Part shown: piece after piece, positions 42,487 through 50,875 of the stretch
Numbering within the stretch: position 1 is the first letter of the stretch
Layout: each line of letters starts with the position of its first letter
Source: Methylomonas sp. AM2-LC
GTDB taxonomy: Bacteria; Pseudomonadota; Gammaproteobacteria; Methylococcales; Methylomonadaceae
Length of the DNA: 64,000 nt
Reading direction: 5' to 3'
Assembly (NCBI RefSeq): GCF_039904985.1
Contig: NZ_CP157006.1
Span: 186,001-250,000 of the forward strand
The notes under the pieces: generated by a model
Told to the model about the DNA's origin: nothing
What the model saw: the letters and a program-made list of their open reading frames with translations, nothing else
Databases searched by the model: none
Program-made: the position numbers and the translations under genes

Positions 42487-43545
42487 ATGAACAATAAATT
42501 TAGTGAATTTAGAGATTTTGGTGTTAGGGCTAAACTTGCGCAGGAATTCATCGGCTTTGTAGATGGTAGTAACAGAAAATTTAGATCTTTGTTTGATAGT
42601 AAAGGAATTTATGAAAAAATTTACTATCCACACGAAATTCGTCAAGCAAGATTACAGCTATTAGGGCATACAGAGTTAACTGCTTCAAAAAAACAAGCAA
42701 CACTACCACCAATCATCACTAGTCGAATGGCGAAGGGCGGGACCGGGAAAACGACCCTTTGCGCTGGTGTAGCAACCACTTTAGCTATGAACGGATTAAG
42801 GGTTCTACTTATCGACGGTGACCCTCAAGCAAGTCTAACAAGTCTTTTTGGGATTGATTGGAGTAAGGTGGATATTACCCATATTGGCACATTAATGTAC
42901 AAGTACCACTTTAAGCAGCCATATAACTTACAAGAAGCAATAATTCCACTATATAAGCACGGCATGTTGGACTTAATTGCTTCTGACATTTCTTTAGCTA
43001 ACGCCGATTCATGGCTAATGTCAGCAACGAATCGGGAGTTTACATTTAAAAAATTACTAGATTCAAACGTTGATGTTTTGAGTAATTACGATGTTGTAAT
43101 AATTGACTCTGCACCATCTACCAATCTTCTTACCAATACTTTTATGTGCGCATGCAAGAAAATACTTGCTGTCGTTTGGCTTGATGGGCAATCACTTATG
43201 GCAATGAAAGTGCTAGCCAATAATGTTAATGAGCTTAATGAAGCATTCCACCAAACAGGATTTCATCTTGGTGTTCATATAGTCGCAAACGGATACCATC
43301 AAAGTTACGGTACTTGCAAAGAAGCAATGGGGACGCTGTGTAGCAGTTACCCAAACAATGTAAACGACAATATTATTCCTCATTCCAGTAGCTTTATGCG
43401 TCAAGTAGAGCTTCTTGCGGATAAAAAAAGTGGCACGGTTTTAGAGCGCGAACCTAATTCAGTTGCGGCCAGATCAATTATTGAGCTCACAAAAAGTTTA
43501 ATCAAAGAGTACGACATTAAGATTGGTACTGTAAAAATAATTTAA
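42487..43545 (+). CDS. parA: ParA partition ATPase (type Ia)
   Basis: A Walker-type ATPase that moves plasmid copies over the nucleoid. The 352-residue protein has about 80 N-terminal residues before the ATPase domain, as in type Ia ParA, which also acts as repressor. The deviant Walker A is MAKGGTGKTTLCAG near 82 (signature lysine before GG). Next come VLLIDGDPQASLTSLFG near 110, VVIIDSAPSTNLLTN near 200 (Walker B), and a C-terminal helical region. ParB follows 10 bp later, so the two are an operon. Confidence 0.88.
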   Translation: MNNKFSEFRDFGVRAKLAQEFIGFVDGSNRKFRSLFDSKGIYEKIYYPHEIRQARLQLLGHTELTASKKQATLPPIITSRMAKGGTGKTTLCAGVATTLAMNGLRVLLIDGDPQASLTSLFGIDWSKVDITHIGTLMYKYHFKQPYNLQEAIIPLYKHGMLDLIASDISLANADSWLMSATNREFTFKKLLDSNVDVLSNYDVVIIDSAPSTNLLTNTFMCACKKILAVVWLDGQSLMAMKVLANNVNELNEAFHQTGFHLGVHIVANGYHQSYGTCKEAMGTLCSSYPNNVNDNIIPHSSSFMRQVELLADKKSGTVLEREPNSVAARSIIELTKSLIKEYDIKIGTVKII

Positions 43546-43555
43546 GGTAATCACG

Positions 43556-44521
43556 ATGAAAAAAGAACGTTTGACAGTTGCATCCTTGGTTAGTAGTGGA
43601 AAACTACCGACAGGAAACACAGTTTCATTACCAGCTTTCAAGCAAGAAGAAGATTATTCAACTGGCTATAAGATTGCTAATATTCCTTTAAATCAGATCA
43701 CACCTAACCCATACCAGCCTAGACAAACTTTCCCAGACTTTGAAATACAATCGCTTGCTGATTCGATTCAATCAGAAGGTCTTATTCAACCGATAGCTTT
43801 GCGGATGCTTGAGGACGGTAAATATCAAATCATCGCCGGCGAACGCAGATACAGAGCTTTTCGAATCCTTGAAAGAATTGAGATTCCTTCTGTATTATTC
43901 GAGGTAACAGAAACTCAAATGGCTGTTATGGCTCTTGTTGAAAATGTTCGGCGAAAAGACTTGTCAGATTATGAAATTGGGTGTGCCATACGGCGTATTG
44001 AGAATGATTTCAAATCAAAGAAAAATCTTGCTGAATCTCTAGGTCTTGGTAGAGAAGATATGTATAAATACCTTAGCTTTGAATCGCTACCAGATTTTAT
44101 AAAAACTAAATTTATAAATGATCCTTGGTTTATATCAAGAAATGCATCGTACGATATAGTTGCCACTTTGAATAAACTAAAGGCAATGCCCGATATTAAT
44201 TATCAGAATGCAATTCATCACCTTGGTTGTGCAATCGAATTACTTGAATCAGGTGATATCGATCAGACAAAAATATCAAAATTTGTATATGATAAAACCA
44301 TACTGTTAACTGACAATATTATTAGTAAAGAGCAGGAGTACTTTTATACCGGCTCAAGACGTATCGGGTTTTTCTCATCATCAGCAAATGGTCTATCAAT
44401 AAAGTTATCAAGCGGGGTTCTTACCGTAGATCAAACAATGCAACTTAAGGCATTAATTAACGAATTTGTTAGTCAAAAACTTTCGACTCCAATAACAAGT
44501 GTAATTGATAAAAAGAATTAA
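43556..44521 (+). CDS. parB: ParB partition protein
   Basis: Binds parS and couples the plasmid to ParA. The 321 residues include IPLNQITPNPYQPRQTFPD near 43, SLADSIQSEGLIQPIALR, IIAGERRYRAFRILERIE near 94 (the CTP-binding GERRxR box) and ALVENVRRKDLSDYEIGCAI near 125. A helix-turn-helix follows at KKNLAESLGLGREDMYKYLS, and the C-terminal part is variable. ATG at 43556 with aaggtaatcacg upstream. Palindromic parS-like sites begin directly after its stop. Confidence 0.88.
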   Translation: MKKERLTVASLVSSGKLPTGNTVSLPAFKQEEDYSTGYKIANIPLNQITPNPYQPRQTFPDFEIQSLADSIQSEGLIQPIALRMLEDGKYQIIAGERRYRAFRILERIEIPSVLFEVTETQMAVMALVENVRRKDLSDYEIGCAIRRIENDFKSKKNLAESLGLGREDMYKYLSFESLPDFIKTKFINDPWFISRNASYDIVATLNKLKAMPDINYQNAIHHLGCAIELLESGDIDQTKISKFVYDKTILLTDNIISKEQEYFYTGSRRIGFFSSSANGLSIKLSSGVLTVDQTMQLKALINEFVSQKLSTPITSVIDKKN

Positions 44522-44572
44522 GTGTAGCTAGTAGCTACACATTAAAGATTAAAGTGTAGCTACTAGCTACAG
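44522..44572. promoter_or_regulatory. Twin palindromes, likely parS
   Basis: gtgtagctagtagctacac at 44522-44540 and the variant gtgtagctactagctacag at 44554-44572 are each nearly perfect palindromes 32 bp apart, with a further half-site at 44579 (atgtagcg). They follow the parB stop directly. Confidence 0.7.
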
Positions 44573-45195
44573 ATTCAATGTAGCGATTGCAGGTTCCGAC
44601 AGTAAAGATTTTAATCCTCCTTGGGTGAAAATCGGTCTACACACCTACACTGTTTAATTTCTTCGATGCTATTGACGTCCATCTCGCTCTTGCGTGACCG
44701 GCGATTTTTCCGATCGTGCTCACGCCAAATAACTGCATCAATGTAGGCAATAAGCAGTATGCCAACTTTCACATGTGGCAGTCGAAAGTTGTGAATGCTC
44801 TCGATACTTCATATCCAATCATTTCGTTCATACAGATAATTTAGGTTCACATTCTAAATGCTATTTAGGATGTTCAATGTTGAACGGTAACGACTTAGGC
44901 TGTACTCAAGATTATTGCTATATTGCGAATAAAAACTTCTTACAAGTTTACAAGGAACTCTATACCGTATTCCCTGAGCCACAGAGCTTCCAAAATAAAT
45001 AGATAACTCCGTTGACCGATTTAGTGTGCAATCAATCATTAAATAGCGTATTTTAAAGGCCGTCACCGTCTTTCACGAATCGGCCGATATAATGGGAAGT
45101 ATAGCTATGGATGGTCAGTCTTTGATGTTCATTAGTGGTTAGGCATAATGAAATGATGTTATATTTGCATAAGAACGCTCTTCTGTGTAATTTTC
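44573..45195. other. Intergenic region after parB
   Basis: Holds a reverse-strand relic of the 255-bp element at about 44590-44710 (gtaaagattttaatcctccttgg..., aatcggtctacac). A 75-codon frame at 44775 is cysteine-rich but not convincing. Confidence 0.4.
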
Positions 45196-46854
45196 TTAGA
45201 AAATTTTATTAAACTGAGCATGATTAGCATCTTCCTCAGCATGAATATACTGCGATGTTGTTTCAAGACTAGAATGCCCCATATTTTCTTTAATCATGGA
45301 CAAGGGAACAGATTTTTCTGCAGAAATAGATCCATAGGTATGACGCAACCAATGTGTACTAGCTTTATCAATCTTTTGAGCAAGATCAGGATGCTCTTCC
45401 TTTACCATTAAAGATATTTGTTCAAAAAAACCTTTAATGGTGGTGTGAATGGCCAATGGCATTACATGCTCTTCAACAGATTTTCGTAAAGAAGGAATTA
45501 GAGGGTAATCAGGTGATGATGAGGTAAATGAAAGACCAGTAAGCAATAAATAAGTCTGTCTAATTAAAATATAGGTACTATTTGGAAGGGGGGTTTTACG
45601 AATTTTTTGACCTTTACCCAGAACTGTTATCCAAGTTTGTATGCCGTCTATCCTTTCTATATATTTAACGTCTTCAATTTTTGCTTGAACAATTTCGTGT
45701 AGTCGCAATCCGGTTGAAAATCCCAAAAAGCTAATCATTCTGGCTCGTAACCATTTTTTACGCGTAGCCAGTTTATCAGAAGAGTCAATCAGCTTATTAG
45801 AAGCTGAGTCAATAATATGCCACTGGGCCTCGGAAAATGATCGATTGACTAAAATAGCACCCTCTTTTGTTTGTTTTTTAAACATGGGTAATACACTGAA
45901 CGGATTATGTTTTAAATAGTGCACTTCAACAAGAAAACCAAACAATCCTTTGATAATGGTGTAGGCCAATTTTTGGCTCTGGTGAGAAAGAGGACCTTTA
46001 AATGGCCGCCAGCGAATATCATTCTGTTTCCGTGGCCTTCCAACCCATTTTTCAATAGGCTTAGGTGATTTAATAAATTTAAAATATTCTTTAATATCCT
46101 CATGATCAAGAGAAGAAATGGCTTTAAATTTTACAGTGAGACTCCAAAGCAAAAGCCGTTCCGCTTCACGTTTATAGCTTCTATAGGTATGAGTTTGAAT
46201 ATCGTGCCTTTTTAACCAAGCATAAATTGCAGACAAATCATTATTGATTTCTATATCTGGCCGAGTTTCAGAACGATTGACGCCCATGGAACCATTAATA
46301 TGCTCAGGTATCAACAATCGCTCAAGAGGAACAACTCCGGTTTCATAGACAATAGGTGTGCGATCAATCACAGCGACTGCTTTGATCAAGCTTTCCGGAA
46401 ATAAATTGGTAAATATTTCTTGAACTTGTTTTGCGTGTACTTCACCTAGACCATCAATTCCTGCCCACCAAAATTTTTCACTGGTTGCAAAAAATGTTAT
46501 AAATTCCTGACATGTTGTTAATTTAAGATGTTTTAATTTTAAAAGAATTGTCGGTGGCACCCAATAGCTTAGAGGATCTTCATAAGAGGGTGTAATGTCT
46601 GGTTCGGAAATCAGAATAGATAACCTGTGTAATGTCAGTTTTTCTGATTCCTTTGAGGTGGGTGGCTTGTTAAGCCATATACTAGACCAATCAAATTTTA
46701 GACGCAAAGATTTTAGATAAAGCTGGTTACGCACAAAATTTAGGCGGGAAAAAGTTAATTCATTTACACCTGAGTCAGTTAGTGATGAAATCGGTATACC
46801 ACGTATCCAGGCTCTAGCCAGTAATTGGTCGTCAAGACACAGTCCTTTATTCAT
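45196..46854 (-). CDS. Large tyrosine recombinase (552 aa)
   Basis: A site-specific recombinase with an extended N-terminal part of about 200 residues and then a core-binding domain near 210-310. Catalytic residues: Arg in GFSTGLRLHEIVQAK near 385, Lys in VLGKGQKIRKTPLP, His-x-x-Arg in THWLRHTYGSISAEK near 505, His in MGHSSLETTSQYIHAEED with the tyrosine in SQYIH near 535. All present. It belongs to the plasmid and genomic-island recombinases with long N-termini. It stands alone; no att repeat was identified. Confidence 0.78.
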   Translation of the reverse strand: MNKGLCLDDQLLARAWIRGIPISSLTDSGVNELTFSRLNFVRNQLYLKSLRLKFDWSSIWLNKPPTSKESEKLTLHRLSILISEPDITPSYEDPLSYWVPPTILLKLKHLKLTTCQEFITFFATSEKFWWAGIDGLGEVHAKQVQEIFTNLFPESLIKAVAVIDRTPIVYETGVVPLERLLIPEHINGSMGVNRSETRPDIEINNDLSAIYAWLKRHDIQTHTYRSYKREAERLLLWSLTVKFKAISSLDHEDIKEYFKFIKSPKPIEKWVGRPRKQNDIRWRPFKGPLSHQSQKLAYTIIKGLFGFLVEVHYLKHNPFSVLPMFKKQTKEGAILVNRSFSEAQWHIIDSASNKLIDSSDKLATRKKWLRARMISFLGFSTGLRLHEIVQAKIEDVKYIERIDGIQTWITVLGKGQKIRKTPLPNSTYILIRQTYLLLTGLSFTSSSPDYPLIPSLRKSVEEHVMPLAIHTTIKGFFEQISLMVKEEHPDLAQKIDKASTHWLRHTYGSISAEKSVPLSMIKENMGHSSLETTSQYIHAEEDANHAQFNKIF

Positions 46855-47549
46855 ATAACCTCCGGGAATGTTTAATATGCCATTAAAAATTTAGCGAGTG
46901 CCGAATTACGACCGTAACTAATTTTGGGCTCACAACCATTATCATCTATTCAATGATCTTTACACACAAGATAAGGGATAACCCTAAAAAGCAATATAGC
47001 CATGGGATGGACTATAAAGCATGACTATTTGATTAAGCTAGTCTGAAAAGGCATTAATATATTAATTCTGACACCTAACGTTTGCGCTACATTAGCTGTT
47101 AGATATGGACCTGCGCCTAGGTCTGCCATTGCACCTAGATATTTTTCTCCCAAGATATCAGTCACGCTGAAAACTATCACCCATCCGCTTCGAAACAATC
47201 GCGCCAGAGTTGATATGACATACCTTTACCATACTGAGAGGTATTTACTTTGGCATTTATGTTGGAAGTAAAAATTATACATTGCGACAAAAAACCTAGG
47301 TATAACTTTTACTTCGTCGTGTCGAATAACTGCATTAGTGTCATAACGGCTATTAATTTATAAGGGTTTTGACATTAATTGTGTCACATGCAATTTCATT
47401 TATGACATAGATAATGTCATTTCTAGAAAATTGTGACACGGATAGCGTCCATTTTTTATCTATCTTCGCCTGTAGTTACTCGTCTCAAGCTTACTACTAA
47501 GTTCAGTAGTCTTTGTAAATAAGAACGGTTTTTACAACTGAAAGCTATT
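46855..47549. other. Non-coding region with small palindromes
   Basis: Relic of the 255-bp element's right end at about 46890-46935 (reverse strand, agcgagtgccgaattacg). At 47370-47450 a cluster of tgacat/atgtca repeats and a paired gtgtcacatgcaattt ... aaaattgtgacac looks like a regulatory or binding region for a now-lost gene. Confidence 0.4.
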
Positions 47550-47692
47550 TAAAGATCGATGCTTGCAACTTCATCATCATCTTGATCTAAACATAATTCG
47601 CCATCAGCCAGTTTACGAATTAATTTGTCATCAATCGCCGCAAACCATGTGTTAAAACCTTTTTGAGTCGGAGTAAGCGTGAAGCATTGACT
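47550..47692 (-). pseudogene. C-terminal remnant of an unknown gene
   Basis: Reading leftward, a 47-codon frame with no start runs FTLTPTQKGFNTWFAAIDDK and ends DEVASIDL before TAA at 47550. It is protein-like and acidic at the end, so probably the tail of a gene cut by the element at 47738. Family not recognised. Confidence 0.4.
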
Positions 47693-47737
47693 TTATTATT
47701 CTATTTTTCTGAGATATTTTGGTTTAAGCCAAGCGAG

Positions 47738-47832
47738 TATAGGACTTTATTATTTTTGCCACCTGTTTTTATGACGGTAGAATCAAGCTTGCAGATCATT
47801 CCAGTATAGAAGGTGTATTATTCACCTGTTTT
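47738..47832. repeat. Second copy of the gtaggtgaataat element family
   Basis: tataggactttattattttt near 47741 and gtattattcacctgt near 47815 correspond to the two inverted ends of the 121-bp element at 11457. It cuts off the C-terminus of the ihfB remnant. Confidence 0.45.
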
Positions 47833-48278
47833 GGATTACGACCAATACGTGCCTTTCGTGATAATGATTCAAAACTACCAAAACCGCGAACGCTGTTTGG
47901 ACAGGAAACTACGCGATAGCGAGTGTCGTCCAAATAGTCCCTGGAAGCGCACAGGTGCCGGGCGGGTTTTCATGGAAAACCTGCAAGGCCTCCCGATAGC
48001 GCGTAGAGTCATAAGAGAGCAAGAAGTCCTACCTTCGAGCGACGTGGACGGCCAGGGCGTCGAAGACATTAAGCCGTGCCGGTGTAGACCGATTTTAGGC
48101 CAAGGACGGACTAAAATCTTTACGGTTGAATCCGGCACTCGCTTTTTTCAATTCTATTGTAGGATGCTAAAGTTTCGGTCAATGTTTGCACAATATTGTT
48201 GATTGCAAGCGCCACGTCTTTTATGTCGAAGTGTGGCTGTTTGCTGGAAATTAAGGCAATGAGTTCAGATTTGGTCAT
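47796..48278 (-). pseudogene. ihfB: Integration host factor beta subunit, interrupted
   Basis: ATG at 48278 opens MTKSELIALISSKQPHFDIK, then DVALAINNIVQTLTETLAS and YNRIE, a clear IHF-beta N-terminus. At 48145 the 255-bp element interrupts it. To the left of the element the gene resumes as RGFGSFESLSRKARIGRNPK, but after RNPKQVNN it is cut again near 47832 by a second repeat, losing the last 25 or so residues. Joining gaa (left flank) to ttt (right flank) restores the conserved NRIEIRGFGSF, so the empty site is known. In the ihfB direction the element gives a stop after eight codons, so no functional IHF is made. Confidence 0.8.
47891..48145 (+). mobile_element. 255-bp dispersed element, copy 5 (in ihfB)
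   Basis: Identical to the other four, antisense to ihfB. Flanks gaa and ttt rejoin to the ancestral gene, proving a clean 255-bp insertion without target duplication. Confidence 0.9.
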
Positions 48279-48443
48279 TTAAGCAGTCTACATCAAGCGT
48301 AAATCTTAATCATAGTGCAACAAATTTATAATGTAATAAAACCATTATTTCAATATGTGAAACGATTTATATATAAAACCAGGTATTGTGAAAAACTTAG
48401 AATAACCTATCATTTAACTCAAGATTAGTGATTTAGGTATTTT

Positions 48444-48602
48444 ATGAAATTTGACAATTTACACAGAGACATTATGGTTAGCCTGTTATTTTTGACAGGT
48501 ACATTTGGTTTTATGTCAGGCGAATTTATTATTTCCACATTGCTATTTAGCTTTGCATCCATATCTAGCAATCTGGATTTTGGAACTCCCTGTCGTAATT
48601 AG
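48444..48602 (+). CDS. Small membrane protein (52 aa)
   Basis: ATG 48444 opens MKFDNLHRDIMVSLLFLTGT, with two hydrophobic segments (SLLFLTGTFGFMSG and FIISTLLFSFASIS). A good terminator follows at 48640, which supports expression. Family not recognised. Confidence 0.45.
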   Translation: MKFDNLHRDIMVSLLFLTGTFGFMSGEFIISTLLFSFASISSNLDFGTPCRN

Positions 48603-48639
48603 TTTTATGTTGTTTCTCTCCTTGCTGTTCCCTCTTTAG

Positions 48640-48673
48640 CCTCCACCTTGCGCTTTAGGTGGGGGTATTTTTT
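48640..48673 (+). terminator. Rho-independent terminator
   Basis: A 9-bp GC-rich stem (cctccacct with aggtggggg), 8-nt loop and then tattttttt. Downstream of the small membrane protein gene. Confidence 0.7.
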
Positions 48674-48707
48674 GCCAATCAATTTTGGCATTTAATTTAG
48701 CAAATGA

Positions 48708-49046
48708 CTAAGGTTTGAGGAGGAAATATATTCCGAAACCTAGCCAGGTAAGAATAAGCAACAACCAGGGCAACCAGTGTTGTTGATACACAATTATTTC
48801 CTGTCCTTCAGAATCATTCTGCTCAACTGTATTTTCCCTCTGATTTGCCAATTTTTTGCGCGTTTTGTTTAGTTCCCTCGCTTTTTCTTTTTGCTGTCTT
48901 TTATAAAGATCAATGCCTTGCTGGATACCTTGAGAGATCAGCTTGGTTTGTTCTTTGGTTTGAGCAGGACGTTGAATGCTTTTTGCAACTTTCAACGCTT
49001 CTTCTTGAGTTTGCGGAGATGGCTTTTGATAATTACTTTTTATCAT
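48708..49046 (-). CDS. DUF2956 family protein (112 aa)
   Basis: The block PSPQTQEEALKVAKSIQRPA then QTKEQTKLISQGIQQGIDLY and KRQQKEKARELNKTRKKL is characteristic of DUF2956. The C-terminus is a single membrane helix (HWLPWLLLILTWLGFGIYFLL). Function unknown; normally chromosomal in gammaproteobacteria, so this part of the window has a chromosomal flavour. Confidence 0.75.
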   Translation of the reverse strand: MIKSNYQKPSPQTQEEALKVAKSIQRPAQTKEQTKLISQGIQQGIDLYKRQQKEKARELNKTRKKLANQRENTVEQNDSEGQEIIVYQQHWLPWLLLILTWLGFGIYFLLKP

Positions 49047-49112
49047 GACTGTCTTTTGATGGGTTAAGGTAAGGATCGGATCAACTCCTTTAGATAGCTG
49101 GGTGCTAATTGG

Positions 49113-49475
49113 CTATTTAGATTTAAGGTAGTAACGGCGGCGTTCGCCTTGCCGTCTATCTTCTGGATAGAACCGGTCAAGGTTAAAGCGCCTGTCATTA
49201 CTCCATATTCTGGTATGATAAATTTCAATCAAGTGCTGATTGCCACCGATTTTTTCTTTCAATAACTTGACTATTTTCTCTGCCGGTTTATTAGAAACTC
49301 TAATTATTGCGTTCCTTTTAATGATTTTCTTTTCTTTGCTAATCAGTTGAATAATCTTAATGTCTTCAATAGTACCAACTTTTCTGAATAGTCTTTTTTT
49401 CAATGCGGGCGCTAGGAAGTTTTCAATTTCTTCATATTGAACACATGGACACAAATTTTTTATAATTAATAACAT
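49113..49475 (-). CDS. Hypothetical protein with RRM-like N-terminus (120 aa)
   Basis: The N-terminal 80 residues (MLLIIKNLCPCVQYEEIENF, later IKRNAIIRVSNKPAEKIVKL) have the spacing of an RNA-recognition-like fold, and the C-terminus is arginine-rich (DRRQGERRRYYLKSK). No RNP motif is clear, so RNA binding is a guess. Starts at ATG 49475 with aaaaggacaagcggc upstream. Confidence 0.45.
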   Translation of the reverse strand: MLLIIKNLCPCVQYEEIENFLAPALKKRLFRKVGTIEDIKIIQLISKEKKIIKRNAIIRVSNKPAEKIVKLLKEKIGGNQHLIEIYHTRIWSNDRRFNLDRFYPEDRRQGERRRYYLKSK

Positions 49476-49515
49476 GCCGCTTGTCCTTTTAGAATTGAGT
49501 TACCGGAAGCGTGGC

Positions 49516-50061
49516 TCAATTATAGAATTTGATGTTAGCTACACAACCTTCAAATTTTTCGATGCCATTTTTTATATCCTTTCTGACCGATTTTAATCCG
49601 ATACTATGTAACAATTGTTTCATTGGTCTAGCTTTTGGTAGACATTCAGCAACTATAATCGCATCCTCCTCTAAATTGACAATAGCCTTTTTAATTAGAC
49701 GATTGCCCAAACCCTGCCTACAATGGAGCTCATCAACAGCACACATATATATTTCATGGCGATTTTTTGAGCCTGGAAGTCTCCGCATAATAATGAAGCC
49801 CACAACTTCATGAGATATTTTTGCTACCCGCATGTGTGTTTTATGCCAACTGCCATCAGGTAGTCGAATACGATCTAGTAACAACATTGAAAACAACTGA
49901 ATACCTAATCCTGCTTGGTATCGAGGTTGCAAATAAAAATTATTGAAATAACCTTGAGCACTGTAATCTTGGATCAGGTTAAAAATCGGAGCTATGTCTG
50001 AAAGACTTACCTGGTCGATTGTTGTTGAAAGTTGACGATTAGTATCGGTATTGATTAGCAT
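49516..50061 (-). CDS. GNAT-family acetyltransferase
   Basis: A 181-residue protein of the GNAT fold. VAKISHEVVGFIIMRRLPGS forms the central beta strands, IYMCAVDELHCRQGLGNRLI carries the acetyl-CoA motif Q/RxxGxG/A (RQGLGN) near 115-120, and EDAIIVAECLPKARPMKQLL follows. Substrate unknown. Starts at ATG 50061. It stands 40 bp upstream of the 120-aa gene on the same strand. Confidence 0.65.
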   Translation of the reverse strand: MLINTDTNRQLSTTIDQVSLSDIAPIFNLIQDYSAQGYFNNFYLQPRYQAGLGIQLFSMLLLDRIRLPDGSWHKTHMRVAKISHEVVGFIIMRRLPGSKNRHEIYMCAVDELHCRQGLGNRLIKKAIVNLEEDAIIVAECLPKARPMKQLLHSIGLKSVRKDIKNGIEKFEGCVANIKFYN

Positions 50062-50686
50062 TAATTGATGTTTCTTGTTCGAGTCTAGTAACGTTTAGTT
50101 TAAAAAACTTGGTCTGGTCAATGCCAAGATTAGTAGCAATAACCTTTAAATCAAATATCCGCCATGATTTCTGATATACAAATAATTTAGCTAGCCCCAA
50201 CCTAACCAAAAATTTTACTAAAAACTTTATGACCTTAGCCTAGTAACTGTCCACTGTTGCTCTATTAGAAATATAGTTCAATAATTCTCAAATGCAAGCG
50301 ATATAAGGGGTGCATGCAAGCCGGAGGAGGTAAATAAACTAAAAATGGGAACAAACGTTTCTGGCTCTCGTATCCAGGCTTTCGGCGGGAAATACGGTGA
50401 CGCAACCTATCGGCAACATCACTTCAAAAGTTTGGCTTTGACCGCCCCGGTTTGCATGCATTCCTTCTACGAGAGAATATAGCTATACAATTCTAGATAA
50501 TCAGGTTCAATTATCATTAATAAATGGCCCATTGGGAGCGAAGCTACAATTTGACGACATATAACGGGTACAGCCAACATACGTATAAATATAGGACATA
50601 GTATACAGCTTGAGCTGCTTTATCAGATTTTAAGAATAGTTTGCTTTAGTGATTCTTAAAGCAGCATTTCGGCGTCAATTTTCGAC
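50062..50686. other. Intergenic region left of the 60-bp repeat
   Basis: No gene supported. It contains an imperfect internal repeat (tcttaaagcagcat) and an element-like GC-richer stretch at 50320-50470. Confidence 0.35.
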
Positions 50687-50746
50687 CCAGATTATGCGAA
50701 CTGGAGGGCTACAAAGCAGACATTGGCGACCTCACACAATCGGCCA
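50687..50746 (+). repeat. Left 60-bp inverted repeat
   Basis: Exact reverse complement of 59952-60011. Confidence 0.9.
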
Positions 50747-50875
50747 TCAAAAGTCATTGGCATCCCGCAAAACCAGCACTGTCGAACGGCAGATCTCTGC
50801 GCATTAGCGGCCACTGGCGAACTTCTTGGCTGCATGTAAGTTGACCAAAGCTGCCAGTCATGTTTGGCGCTTACT

